NCBI RefSeq assembly: GCF_048128805.1 | Contig: NC_136019.1 | Coordinates: forward strand, 17,861,381-17,925,380 | Reading direction: 5' to 3' | Length of the DNA stretch: 64,000 nt | Origin: Centroberyx gerrardi | Lineage: Eukaryota > Chordata > Actinopteri > Beryciformes > Berycidae | In this document: positions 13,001 through 23,875 of the stretch, piece by piece | Layout of the letters: each line of letters begins with the position of its first letter | Numbering within the stretch: the first letter of the stretch is position 1 | Program-made: the position numbers and the translations under genes | The notes under the pieces: model-generated | What the model was told of the DNA's origin: nothing | Database searches by the model: none | The model's input: only the letters and a program-made list of their open reading frames with translations

Positions 13001-15399
13001 TTACTGTGGCAGGTGGCAGCTGTAGATAAGGATCTCTTCAGCGACACTCTAAGTATCTCTCCCTTATCTCATAACTACTTTGAAGAGGGCCCTCAAGCAA
13101 TGCTATTCATCTTTCTCATTAACCCAATACAGGCTCATCTCTCCATACATACAGTTGCTGCTAGGGCCCTGCAACAATACTGGGTGTCTCTGCCATACAC
13201 ACTACAGAGCAGAGCAAAACAACAGATGCTCTTGCTCAATCTGCCTCCTGTTTGTTGTGTAAAAATGAATATTGTGTTGCAGCGAAGGTTTTTATATGGT
13301 GCATCACTGTGGTCACATTTGACTGCTTGCATGTTTAGTACCTGTTGCGTGAGTTGCAGCTTCAGAGGAATCAACTGAGGATTACCTTTTCAAAATTGTG
13401 TCACTCCTACAGCAGTTTGTAATTTCATGCATTGTTGCTGAGTGAGTAATCAGCAGAGAATTTCTCGAGCTACTTAAAACATAAAAAGCAGCAGCAGCTA
13501 CTGAAATGCAGACCTCCGACTCAACTGGTGTCTGTCTCTCTCTCCTCCTCATACGCTGACACCCCACCCCCCCCCCACCCCCTCAGCGGCCAACACCTTC
13601 CCCTACGTGAAGAAGCGCGTGGAGGTAGTGGGGGAGAGGCAGGTGGAGCTGAAGCCGGTGGACGTGGCCATAGACGAGATGAGGGCGCGGACGGCCGAGC
13701 TCACCAAGCTCTGCTCCAGCCAGGAGGTGGACATGATCCAGCTGCAGCTCAAGCTGCAGGGCTGCGTCTCTGTGCAGGTAAAGGTTACGCTCACGCGGAG
13801 GCGGGGGCTGAAGTGAAAAATCTGCACACACCTGCTGCACGGAAATTTCCATCCAAATCGCCTATTTTTAGATCATCGCTAAACCAAATCTAAACAATTT
13901 AATCTAAGTTGGGCATCTCCACTGTCAATACTGTAAAAAGGTGAGAAACACTGTAATGACAGCATAAAGAGAAACTGGTTGCGTTGGTTGTACCCGAATG
14001 GCCTGTGTGTATCTATGAAATTAAATCCCAGTGTAAACCACCTAAATTACAGATAAGATGGGATAATGCTGCTTCGAGTAAACCAATGAAATTAAATGGC
14101 TGTGAAAAAAACGGAGATACTAACAGCCATTATGCGGAAACAATTTCAATAACCATTTCAAAATGCAGTGCCTTGTGTCTTTCTGGTAAGGACAGTAAAT
14201 CCCTGAGTAAATTAAAGTGATATGCACATCCATCTCTTTCACTGGTGTAAGCTGTAAAACTAAAAGTAGGTCCGTACAACACTCTTGCTCCAACACTTTT
14301 TGTGACAAACGTTTCAACTGAGTTTGTCTTTGTCAGAAGTGTTGACAGAATGCTCTGCAGACTTTGAAATGTAAAGACCATGAATCACCAGGTAAACAAC
14401 TAACAGATATTCCATACATACATGTATATGTAATGACTGTGTACACAGAAAGGTAAAAAAATATTTCCCCTATTCAGGTTATCAGTTATTGTGGAAAAGC
14501 CTAGAGGCTGCAAATTTCAATTTCATTCTTTATTCATTTTATAAACTTGATAATTTGTATACTGAAATCTGTAAATTACTTCAAGACCTCCAAAAATCAC
14601 CTTGTGACCAGCCATGCTTCGTCATATGTGGACAGTCATTACTAAATAACCTGTAATACAGAAACTACTAGTAGTAGTACTAACTGCTGGCAAGTTAACA
14701 AGTAAAGGCTTTCAGACAGCTCATGTTAGTTCTAACTAGCTGCAAAACAAGCAGTCCAACTCAACTGTTGTCTGGCCTGCTATCACTCAACACAGTGTAT
14801 GCTAAAGTGTTAGCATAGAGCCTGCTATCACCAACATAGTGTACGCTAAAGTGTTAGCATAGAGCCTGCTATCACTCAACATAGTGTCAACATGGAGCAC
14901 CACAGCAAACAATCTACCAGCAACACATGGATGATTTGCGTGTTTATGTTTTTATTACTTACTAGGTAACTTAATCGAGCACAGGTCACGTTACATGCCA
15001 TGAGAATGCAAGTATGAGCTGATGTTGTCTGGATGTGCCCTTATCAGAGCATAAGAATGCGTGACTCCATCAGGCATGTTGTTGTTGTGTTTTTTTTACT
15101 ACAGGTGAATGCAGGTCCCATGGCCTATGCCAGGGCATTCCTGGTTGACAGTAAATCCAACCAGTCTGGCAACAAGAAAGCTAAAGATCTTAAGGAGATT
15201 TTCAGGTACACATCATAAAAACACACTTGTTCTGCCTCTCATTGTTTGACTTGGTTGCTCACTTGTAGGATTTATCACCGCTTGCCATATATAAGTCATG
15301 AATGTATTCTGCGCAGGGGTTGTGTACACGCGTTCTGTGTTTGCATTTGTGCATATGTCTATGTGTTGTATGTGTGTGCAAATCCACCCATCTGCACTA

Positions 15400-15434
<35 letters not shown>

Positions 15435-18400
15435 ACCTGTCATTGCACATTATTTATTGTTCGCAATTTTTATGTATGTCTCACATTTTTATTTACCTTG
15501 TAAATCACTTTGTGTTTTGACAAGTGCTCCATAAATAAAGCTTATCATTTTACTTATTTAATTGCAGGCGTTTCGTCCAGGCATGCAGTATGGCTCTGGA
15601 CATCAATGAGCGTCTGATCAAGGAGGACCAGTTTGAGTACCACGAGGGCCTGAAGGCCAACTTCAAAGACATGGTCAAGGAGCTGTCTGACATCATCCAC
15701 GAGCAGGTAAGAAAGAGAGCGAGCTGGGGCCTGAGTAGCCCTGATGACAGGGGGAAGACATTCAGGTGATACTGTATATTTCCTCTAATGCCACAAAACT
15801 TGCTCCATGCAAACTAACCAAGTAAAAACATGTTGAAAAGATGGAAATCAGGAAATTGGAATCCCATGACAGCGCTGGGTTCATTCGTGAGTTTGTTTAT
15901 GACAGCAGTGTAGCTCTAGAAAGGCCTTGACAGTTGCACTTTGCACCCTTATTATGATAGGAAGCTGGCAATGTCATGTCTTGATATGTGGGTGTGTGTG
16001 TTATTACACGCACAGCCACACATTACCCTACATTCAAGCTCCTACTTTCAAAATACTTTAATGCTACTTTCAAAAGATGAAATCACATAATGCCTCGTAT
16101 AAAGAAGACCTTGGGCTTTGGTTGATATTGCCTGGCCTAATGTTTTAAAGACCTCTCATAAACACCCAGTAGCCACGGTCGCTTAGTTGAGGCTAGAAAT
16201 AGAACACACTAATGATTCTCACTGTCAAACAGTTATACTTGTTGAACTCGTGAACAGACTTTTTAGATTCGAATGAGTCACAATGAGTGGAGACGAGCGG
16301 GTCACGTTTAATCCCATACCAAGGTGTCATTTAAACCGCGTTTCCTCTTGAGCACTTCCTTGAGAGAATTACTCAGCTCATTACTCATGGCTCGAACGCG
16401 CTCATCTACTTCAGTAGGTTTCCTAAACCCATTGTTCCAAGATTTGTGTTGACCTGGGTGGGTTGGGCAGAGGAGGGTAGATGCTTTTTACTGGAAAAAT
16501 TGCATTAGAAAAAAAAAAGCCACAGGCTTTTACAGGCAGTATGTCCGAACTGCCTGGGATTCTCAATGTGCTGTAAACTCGTTTTTGCAATCTGTCGTTT
16601 CTCCGAAAGGAAATTACCGCAGTGTGGCTCATTAAGCTTGTGAGCCTGCTTGGGCAAGAATCAGCATGCCTGACATCTTGTACGCATGCACACACAGACA
16701 CACACAGATATGCTTGCACACACACAAACAAACACACACACACACCTTTTGTTCTCTTCCCATCAGTGGAATGTGCCATTGGACTGTATTGCAGCACAGC
16801 TCTCTCCCACAGCACTTTGCAGGCTCTGCTATATTGTTTCATTTAGTTGCAGGGTTTTTCCTCTGTCCTCTTTGCTTTCAGTCTGATTTCACTTGAAACC
16901 AACCCGCTCTAACTCTGCCTTTTCTCTCCACTGTGCTGGCCTTTAGCTTTAAGGAAAAACAGGTAATGTGATCATAACGTGTGTTAAAGCCCAATCTTTC
17001 TTTCTTTCTTTCTTTTGTTGTCCTTTTTTGTGCATAACAATTATGGATACTCATTTCCATAGTCCTCTTCTTCCAGACAGTGTGGGTTGGGGTCAAATGG
17101 TTTACCTGCAACAGGATTAAACTAGGAGTAAACTGAATGCAAATAAGTAAGAGTAATCTGTTAGTCACTGTAAAAGAAAACACAGATAGTTTTGAAAAAA
17201 TGGGTGATTCAATAGACAGACCTGTTACAGTACAACAACAAAAAAAAAAGTTAGGTGTAATAAGTTATGTCATAGGAGTATGTTTTAACAAGTCATTCAA
17301 ATGATTAATGACTTTTGGCAGACTGTGATTTTCCTGATCAGACTTGTTGGATTAGTCTAAAACAGGGGGAAAGCCATTTAGACTGTGAGACTGTAAACAG
17401 GTACATCGAAATAAATACTGGCACTACAAGATGATGAACAGGAATGACTAATCTCAGGAGTTTTAATGACAGATCTGAAACTGTTGAAAAGACTAATAAT
17501 AGAATGATGCTGAAATACACACTGTTTCTCAGACTTTAATATCATTAAAATCTCTCATCCCTAACAAGCCTTAGTGGTGACAAGTTGTTATAAAAAGGTT
17601 TTATTCATTAGCTGTTTACCTTATTTGGCTGCCTCCCCTGATCTGTCTTCCTTCCAAAACTGAATGGACGAATGCCAGTTTGGCTCGGCCGAATCCAGAC
17701 ACAATGTAACGTCCATGCTCTTGCAAAACAAAGATCACCAAATGTTTTACTTTTGTGTATTAGAGACAGCGTTCCTCAGCATAGCACCACCAATGCCCAC
17801 TTTTCTTTACCTTAGATGGTGACCTCATTTATTGCCCTGATAAATATAAAACTTCTGAATTGAAAGTGTCCATTATATTGTGCCTTGTTCTAAAATGATG
17901 TGCAAATCAGTAAGTCAAATCAGAGTGTAACGCCTATAAATCAGGAACTCTTATGGTAACCGCTCATCATCTGCCTCACAATTAGGATCATTTATTCTTC
18001 AGCAAACTGTATGATAATGAGGTGTCATTGGATAAACCCATGCAATGTGCTGCATAAGGTGCATTGCATAAGCCCATTTAGAACTGAACACACCAGAAAC
18101 CAGTCTGAGCATCAGCAGCGTTGTTAAGTTCCTTGTACGGTTTCTAATTACAGCCTAGAACTAGAACATCAAGACAGTAGCTAGCTGCCTAACCATCCAT
18201 CCCATCACAAAAGAATGGCAGTGCCAATGTGGACTTCGTGCAAAGTATTCAAGACTCAGCACTAAAGTCATCTGTGATATTTTCATATAAGTACATTTCT
18301 GTTCTGCTACTCTATTGTGAATTGATAGAATTCAACCTATATCTAGCTCATGAAAGCTTTTCCGTTTGCTGTTCTAAACAGCCGGTGTCTGGTAGCTTTC

Positions 18401-19931
18401 CTGGGAAAAATCCTCTGCCGCACAGGAAAGGATGCGTTTTACTTTTCCAGTTTGTTTGGAATAAATAGAAGAAGAAGAACTGGGTAGTTAGCATGAGCAG
18501 TGATAGCCACCGTGGCTGAACAGAGAGAGAGAAAAGAGAAACTCAAACTTCATCAACAGAAAATCCAAGGAAAAAGATGTCAGTACTGGACACACTGTTT
18601 GATTGACAGGTGATTTCTGGGAAGAGCAGTGCAGAAACACCACAGCAATGAGGGCTGAGCACCAAAGATAGCGCCACAATAAAAAAAAAAACGCGAATCT
18701 GACAGATTACCACTTTAATACACAATTAAAAACAACAAGTGTGATCTCTTGAGCCACTGGAACAAAGTTTACAAGTACTGTTATATAAGTGAACGGCAAG
18801 TTCCATTTCCTTTTCTCTCTGGCCGGCTGCCAAGTTTGGCTGATTGTTTCTCGGTTCAAAGGTGGGAAAACTACAGACATCAGACTATACATATCACTCC
18901 ACATGAGGTTTGTTGACGTAAAGTATAAATATAGCCGTAGAGAGCAGGTGGAGTGAGTAAACAATAGTGAATTGATCCAAAGGAGGAGGTTCTAGTAGAA
19001 TGAGATGCATGAAATCAGTTGTGAGCAGTGCAGAGTATTCATTCCTGAGACTAAATTAGGTCATGCACGGTCTGAGGTGCGCAGGCTTGTGCAGGCATTG
19101 TAGTAAGACACATTGTAGAAGTGAAAGACGGCAAGGCAGGGAGCCAGTGCATCCTTCCTCAGAAGTCAGCGGAGCATTGGTGGTGAATGGCAACCAGTGC
19201 TTGTAATGACGCCAGAAACATCTTCCTAGCTACACACCTACACATAAACTTTTGTTTATTAGCAGTTTGAAATTGTCAGCAGCATATGTTTACATACTGT
19301 AACCCCACAATTGTTTATAGTCTGTTTTTGCTGTCTTTATTGCTCTATGATTTGTGCTATTCTTCTTCCATTGTTTCTACTGTTTTCATGGTCTACTTTA
19401 TATTCATATGCGATTTTTCTTTTTTTCACTTTTCAATCCTGTTGCTTTTGCGATGACTTAATTTCCCCATGAAAATTAATAAAGTTTCATTATCTATTGT
19501 TGTGTATCAGTATGTTAGGCATGTGACAGGCTGAATGTATGTTGTCTACGTGTCAAATTCTTACATAGATGCACTTTATTCTTGCTTGTCGTGAGGAAAT
19601 AGACCATCACTATTAAACTACGAACACTGTCATAACCCTTTCCTATGTATTCCATCTTATCAGCAACAGTCATTTGCTTGGCACTTTGAAATTGTCTCAC
19701 TGACATTCAAGCGATGTGTGTCAGCTTGAACCGCATCCGGTGTTCCATTCCATCCCGTCAGCCCATGTGATGCGTGTGTGTTCGTGCTTGTGTCCGTGCG
19801 TGTGCGACACTCACCCTGACTGTGTTCTGCTCTAACCCCAGATCTACCAGGAGGATATGATGCGTTCGCTGCTACAGAACTCCCTCCATGTGTTCCGGGC
19901 CATCAGCGGGACGTCCAGCGACCTGGGCTGA
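1093..19931 (+). CDS. dock11: Dock11-like DOCK-D guanine nucleotide exchange factor, 3' part (13 exons)
   Basis: Coding exons: 1093-1275, 1888-2001, 3453-3668, 7942-7999, 8985-9091, 9365-9487, 10383-10496, 11679-11825, 12384-12594, 13587-13777, 15105-15205, 15568-15706, 19842-19931 (TGA at the end). All have AG/GT borders and matching phases; they join into 1794 nt, 597 codons plus stop. The 5' part lies outside the window. DOCK-D proteins (DOCK9/10/11) activate Cdc42 (DOCK11 also Rac1) at membranes through the C-terminal DHR-2 domain, here about residue 130 onward. Family landmarks seen: [56 protein letters not shown], and the [18 protein letters not shown] segment (residues ~475-493), which in DOCK9 carries the nucleotide-sensor loop. 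Residues 172-226 ([22 protein letters not shown]) and the [14 protein letters not shown] tail favour DOCK11/10 over DOCK9. DOCK11 is chosen because il13ra1 lies directly downstream, as in human Xq24. The protein stops at SSDLG, shorter than the mammalian tail as I recall it. Confidence 0.93.
1390..1436. repeat. Palindrome with 19-bp perfect arms
   Basis: The left arm 1390-1408 (tacgagcagaaactaacat) and right arm 1418-1436 are exact reverse complements around a 9-base centre. It lies in the intron 115 bases after the first visible dock11 donor. It is a hairpin-forming sequence with no coding role seen. Confidence 0.9.
3085..3270 (-). repeat. Interspersed repeat B, copy 1 (antisense)
   Basis: The reverse complement matches 55030-55290: gaatatcagcacaaaatatc and gtctaaatgctgtttca occur in both. 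The copy is truncated and diverged, inside the dock11 intron before exon 3453-3668. Confidence 0.6.
4298..4522 (+). repeat. Direct repeat C, left copy
   Basis: About 225 bp, matching 6038-6275 in the same orientation with indels. Shared blocks include acggagaggcaaatgtgcta and aggttccaggttccatgtag, and both end near a gataaggga-cc-caaaca stretch. The two copies bracket a ~1.1-kb degenerate LINE-like tract. I see no TG...CA ends that would make them LTRs. Confidence 0.8.
4541..4690 (+). repeat. Common teleost interspersed repeat (atggactgcatttatatagc type)
   Basis: The stretch with ggactgcatttatatagcgc, followed by caaagcgctttacaa and accgatggcggcaagctacc, is a sequence I recognise from many fish genomes. 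I do not assign its transposon class. It lies in a dock11 intron immediately after repeat C left. Confidence 0.7.
4925..5990 (-). mobile_element. Degenerate L1-type LINE, ORF2 3' portion
   Basis: Read on the minus strand, the tract encodes broken fragments typical of the C-terminal part of L1-like ORF2. One is a [15 protein letters not shown] segment followed by FWHEVTETI (5140-5260); upstream of it (5560-5680) lie pieces such as [14 protein letters not shown]. Several stops and frameshifts interrupt it. No YADD-bearing RT core is visible, so this is a dead 3' fragment in a dock11 intron, antisense to the gene. Direct repeat C flanks it on both sides. Confidence 0.65.
6038..6275 (+). repeat. 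Direct repeat C, right copy
   Basis: Partner of 4298-4522, in the same orientation. It has a local expansion of a 10-base unit (gttgataagttgataagagttgataag, about 6195-6220) absent from the left copy. Confidence 0.8.
6805..6900 (+). repeat. Fish repeat fragment (gggaaattctctttt type)
   Basis: The motif gatccttta-ctgatcttcacagggaaattc, followed by cacttgtccccctccg and gaggtcaaaggtcagg, resembles a repeat family common in fish. Related tttattgatccctgtag-gaaattc is seen at 41643-41670. Class not assigned. Confidence 0.45.
10594..10659 (-). repeat. tRNA-like sequence (tRNA pseudogene or SINE head)
   Basis: The minus strand reads taactcaatgggtagagcag (A-box-like) and, 24 bases later, ggttcaattcccac (B-box-like, consensus GGTTCRANNCC). 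The arms do not fold into a convincing acceptor stem and no clear anticodon loop is present. I read it as a tRNA-derived relic in the dock11 intron after exon 10383-10496. Confidence 0.45.
12604..12632. repeat. CA microsatellite beside a dock11 donor
   Basis: (CA)n with one CG interruption, starting 9 bases after the dock11 donor at 12595. Other short CA/GT tracts occur in dock11 introns near 1293-1320, 10320-10333 and 16685-16745. Confidence 0.9.
14776..14887 (+). repeat. Tandem repeat, ~45-bp unit x 2.5
   Basis: Units at 14776-14820 (45 nt) and 14821-14864 (44 nt), plus a partial at 14865-14887. Each starts cctgctatcac and contains gctaaagtgttagcatagag. A diverged single unit with similar flanks (ctatcacttaaca, gtgttagcctggag, cacatggatgatttg-like) appears near 29190-29275, so the unit belongs to a dispersed element. 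Confidence 0.85.
15401..15433. repeat. GT microsatellite
   Basis: An uninterrupted (TG)n tract of about 33 bases in the 362-bp dock11 intron between exons 15105-15205 and 15568-15706. Confidence 0.95.
15475..15562 (+). mobile_element. LINE 3'-tail-like fragment next to a dock11 acceptor
   Basis: The sequence ttgtaaatcactttgtgttt, then agtgctccataaataaagct and ttatcatttta, resembles the 3' ends of fish L2/Rex-type LINEs (tgctatataaataaa-type tails). It ends about five bases before the acceptor AG at 15566-15567, so it contributes the upstream part of the splice-site region of that exon. Confidence 0.5.
18285..18717 (+). repeat. Interspersed repeat D, copy 1
   Basis: Matches 62150-62605 on the same strand over ~430 bp with indels. 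Shared blocks include agttagcatgagcagtgata, acacactgtttgattgacag, gaagagcagtgcagaaacac and gattaccactttaa. It lies in the long last intron of dock11. No coding potential recognised. Confidence 0.85.
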
Positions 19932-21680
19932 CCTCTGTCCCTCCCTCCCTCCCTCTCTCACTCCCTCCATGGCGGTTGATCCAGCTCCCCCCCTCACCTG
20001 CTCATTTCCTGTCATCGTACCCCTAAGGACCTAAACCTGCTGGACCCGCTCCAGCTGGAGACATCCTGGTGTTCAGACTCTTGAAGCACCTCCCCGTTTC
20101 GTATCTACCCAGCTAAAGCTTTGCCAAAATCCCCCGTGGCGAAGATGCCTTTCAAATACCTTCACCTTCTCTGTTGGACGTAGACGCTCGGGGACGAAAG
20201 ATTGCAGCACATTTGGATACAGTATTCAAACAGCAGCAGCAGTAACTCTGAGGAATGTATCACAGCGAGACCGACTCAATGTCAGCATGTCAGGTTTAGC
20301 TCTTACGCTGAGCCATTTTAGTTTGCATTGCACTTTTATTCTGCCTTGGCGACAAACTGCAGGAATGACTTGGAGTGTTTTTCGTCAGAGGGAGATGTTA
20401 ACGCTCCGTTTGTTTTGTTTTGTTTCCCCCCCCGTACCCTCTCTCTCTGGACTGTTGCCCTACAAAACTATGCAGGTCACCATGTTCACCCCAAGGTTAA
20501 TTCCTAATTCTTAAGTACACATGAAGAACACAAAGTAACATCTTCCCATCATCGTTTTTGTTTTATTTTGCTTGGCTTTTGTGCCAGGTTAGAAGCACTA
20601 TCCCAGCTTGGACGGGTCTGTTAAAATTAGGCAAACAAAGCCTTGAAAAGCTTTCGACCCACGGCCTCGGTCACACCACCGCCATCCTTCCCACAAGGTT
20701 GGCAGATTGTGGTAAACAGATAAGTCACATTCACCGATTAGCAGCTTAAGTTACCGCCCACATTTGTTTCATGACAAATGCAAATCCGTGTTTTGCTTTT
20801 TTTTAGTCTGTGACGGTCTGTTTTTTTTTTCCCCCAAAGTTAAAAGACAGACCTCAGGGTTTTAAAACGGCGATGTGATAAAGCTGCTCGTTTAGAAGTA
20901 ATTAGATGAATAAGTTCAAGTAACTGTTGATGTCAGCGTGATTTAAAGACGTGGGCAGTGGTGTGTGAGCGGTTTGCCTAGTTTAAAAGCAACTCATTTG
21001 TTGTGACGGTAAACTGACATGTAATAGTGTTAACACTGGCCTATAGGATTGTATTGGAGGAAATAATGTTGTGCCGGAAGCGAAACGATTATGACTAGAA
21101 ATTGTATCAGAGCCTAATAACAATCATTGTATGCTCTATGGGCTCATTTTATGACCCGTAAGCCTAAGTCAGTAATGTGTCAGGGTTTGGTTAGGCTAAA
21201 CTGCAACTATCTTTACTTTGCAAAGTGAGTGAGTGAAGAATTCCTCTGTTCTGGGTTAAGATCCAGTGCCTTTGTGCTCTGCCTTCTGAAAAAAAGGCTC
21301 CCATGTTTCAAGTAATAAGAACTTCATCACATGCTGTTTTTTCCACAGTATTTCACAAGTGCTACACTGAAATAAGCAGATAGATGGATAATATTAAGCA
21401 GATGTACATAATTTATTGTCATGCTGTAAATTGAATTCCGTATGTGTGTATGTTTGTACGTATGTATGTATGTATTTATATTTGTAACATTCTGGACCGC
21501 TCTGGTTCGGTCCAAAAATCTGTCCTAGCAGAGAGAATTTGTCCCTGGAATGAGTTTTCTGTTTTTTTCTTTTTTGGTTTATTTGCATTTTTTTATTGCA
21601 TTGTATACTGAAGTGCAGCTGCTTGTCAAACATACTTTGTAAAGCCATTTTTTTAAATAAAAAAAAAGTTGTTTTGCAGC
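19932..21680 (+). other. dock11: dock11 3' UTR
   Basis: Sequence after the dock11 stop, non-repetitive in its first part (CCCT-rich at 19940-20000), then increasingly A/T-rich with ttttgt and gtatgtatgtatgta runs typical of vertebrate 3' UTRs. It runs to the AATAAA at 21656. The end is inferred; no transcript evidence is available here. Confidence 0.65.
21656..21661 (+). promoter_or_regulatory. dock11: Candidate dock11 polyadenylation signal
   Basis: Canonical AATAAA followed by an A run and a G/T-rich stretch (gttgttttgcag; gtggtgatttgttag). It is the first well-placed signal at the end of the long A/T-rich region after the stop codon. Confidence 0.6.
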
Positions 21681-22018
21681 ACATCAGTCCATGGAATCGT
21701 TTGTACACAGTGGTGATTTGTTAGTCTCTCTCGAGGAGGTTGGAAGACTCCCGCGGGGCCTGCTGTCTTCTGCGAGCCTGGGACAGTTCAGGCAGGCAGT
21801 AAAGCTCTGTATGCTGTGCATGTGAAGGTCAGGAACATCAGGGGGTGCTGGGTGTTAGTCCTTTTAATGTCCGAGCCAGAGTTCGCTAGGTCGTTGCATT
21901 CACTGTATTTCAGTTTGTTTCATATAGCCTCACATCAAGCAAACTTATTGGACAGACATTTTGGCAGGAGTACAAAACAATCAAACTAGGGGGCGTTTTG
22001 GGGACTTTTAATTTGATG

Positions 22019-22760
22019 ACGTAATCCTCTGCGATGCGTCGGACGTACTTCCAGCTCTGGGGCAGCCGTTAGGTTTCTCTCTAGCTAGTGCGATTTCAAG
22101 ACTTAAAGACGAGATGAAATGAAAAATGCCTTTTTAACCCTTTTAGATCACATCCCCGGTCATACTGTGCACCTATTTAACAATATATACCAAAAAAAAT
22201 ACCAAAAATCAATTTCATTGTATTCTTATATCAAAATTCAATCATGTTTTCTTCCTGTAAAACAAAATATGCCGTGTGCTTACGTAAGCATGCCCGTAAC
22301 TAATTTCAACCAATAATATCATGACATCCACCCATCAATCAATCTTCAACTTTTAGCGCACAGAGCTAAGAGGCTAAGATTCATTAGTTAGCTAGCTAGC
22401 AACAGCACACCCACTTTTCAACGTTCAAATCAAATTCCTCCCAACGTTATGTCCCGCCTGTCTTTCCTGTTTCACTCGGAAATACGTCACGATACGGAAG
22501 TTAGATACTCTCGAAATGCCGTTTCACCTCGACTTTAAAATATAAATAGAAGGAAGGGTCAAATGACTTGGGAAAAGTATCGACATGACGGAAGATGTCA
22601 ACAGGGGAAATCGGCGGTGCAAAACGGCACACCCACCGGAGGCGGTGGGTGTGCCGTTTTGCACTAGAGACAATATAGCGGCTCCATACTCCTTACCGAC
22701 CGGTGAGAAAAAAACAGAGAAAACGATTACGATTACAAGTTTTTGGTCCGCACCCGAGTC
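22019..22760 (+). repeat. Direct repeat E, copy 1 (interrupted)
   Basis: The outer parts (22019-22108 and 22532-22760) match 24658-24970. Shared blocks include cgtacttccagctctggggc, agccgttaggtttctctcta, aaatataaatagaaggaagg and gtatcgacatgacggaagat. Relative to copy 2, about 425 bases (22109-22531) are extra, bounded by gactt on both sides. The stretch also contains a palindrome at 22617-22664. Confidence 0.85.
22617..22664. repeat. Palindrome, 22-bp perfect arms, 4-base loop
   Basis: Left arm 22617-22638 and right arm 22643-22664 (cggtgggtgtgccgttttgc within it) are exact reverse complements around gagg. The related copy at 24860-24890 has only the right-arm sequence, so the palindrome is specific to this copy. 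Confidence 0.92.
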
Positions 22761-22988
22761 GGTGTGGCGTGTTCACACCTGTCAAAATGATCCACACTTG
22801 CAAAAGATTAGTAAAGTGTTTGTGGAGATGCTGGGAGTGTATTATGGCTTGAGGTTGGCTTGCTATTGCTGTTGTTGTGGTTGTTATTTGTGTTGGTGGG
22901 TGTGGGTGTCACGTGCTGTCATCACGCGAGGCATTCATTCTGTCTTTTAAGTAGCCTAGATGTTTCATTAAAGCACACCGAGAGTCAA

Positions 22989-22990
22989 AG

Positions 22991-23039
<49 letters not shown>

Positions 23040-23061
23040 ACACACACACACACACACACAC
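22989..23061. repeat. Compound CT/CA microsatellite
   Basis: (TC)n with one ttt interruption, switching directly to (CA)n at 23040. It lies just left of the foldback element. Confidence 0.95.
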
Positions 23062-23150
23062 CAGGAAATTCCTTTACTTGACACCTAAGACAAGATGCAG
23101 AACAAAGCCCGGTCAGGACACTGCTCGCAGACACAGAGGAAAATACAATA

Positions 23151-23875
23151 GAGAGCCTAAGTCCCTCCCCTTCCGCTGTCCCCCATGGGACCTTATTTCG
23201 GAAAAAATATGTACGGTAGTCAACGGCGAGAGACAAATAATTGTTTGATCCCGTTTGAATTGTACCATGACTTACACATATGATGTTTTGTCAATTTAAA
23301 AGATAATTTTGCAAGTCAAGAAAGTCGCAGTTTGTTGTAAAACAGTACAGTAACGTTTAGTTTTGTGTGAAACCGCTCAGTGAACTACATCTCTCGTCTC
23401 GCACAATATACGTCACCAACACCAACATGGAACGAAACATAGGAAACACACACAGGCATCGCGTTAACGTTAGCCCCCACTGTACTAAAACTATCCTAAA
23501 CCAGTTTAAATCCATTCTTACTGTCTACCTTCCAGGTTGTGTATAATACTCCTGCTATCTGAGAGGGACTTAGCTTCAGCGGCTCTGGGTAGCTTGTGGA
23601 GAGAGGAAGTTACGTCACTTGCGCGACTTTTGGGTGTGTAGTCTTTCTAATTACGTATTTTTACAGTCTTATAGTTCAACAGTTTTACCACAAACTGCGA
23701 CTTTCTTGACTTGCAAAATTATCATTTAAATTGACAAAACATCATATGTTTAATTCATGGCACAATTCAAACGGGATCAAACAATTATTTGTCTCTCGCC
23801 GTTGACTACCGTACATATTTTTTCCGAAATAAGGTCCCATGGTGGTCCACCGGAAGGGGAGGGACTTAGGCTCTC
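23151..23875. mobile_element. 725-bp foldback/MITE with ~200-bp inverted arms and TA target site
   Basis: The left arm from 23151 (gagagcctaagtccctcccc) is the reverse complement of the right arm ending at 23875. The arms run about 23151-23345 and 23681-23875 with small mismatches and cover cggaaaaaatatgtacggta and caagtcaagaaagtcgcag. TA dinucleotides flank both ends (23149-23150, 23876-23877). The ~330-base centre has no ORF of note. The TA site and long inverted ends suggest a non-autonomous DNA transposon, perhaps Tc1/mariner-related. Confidence 0.8.

Noticed and set aside
13528-13893. A 121-codon frame across a dock11 exon
   Set aside because: Wrong frame; the exon 13587-13777 reads [14 protein letters not shown] in the DOCK frame.
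22989-23061. CRISPR-like array
   Set aside because: It is a dinucleotide microsatellite, and no spaced direct repeats of CRISPR type occur anywhere in the window.
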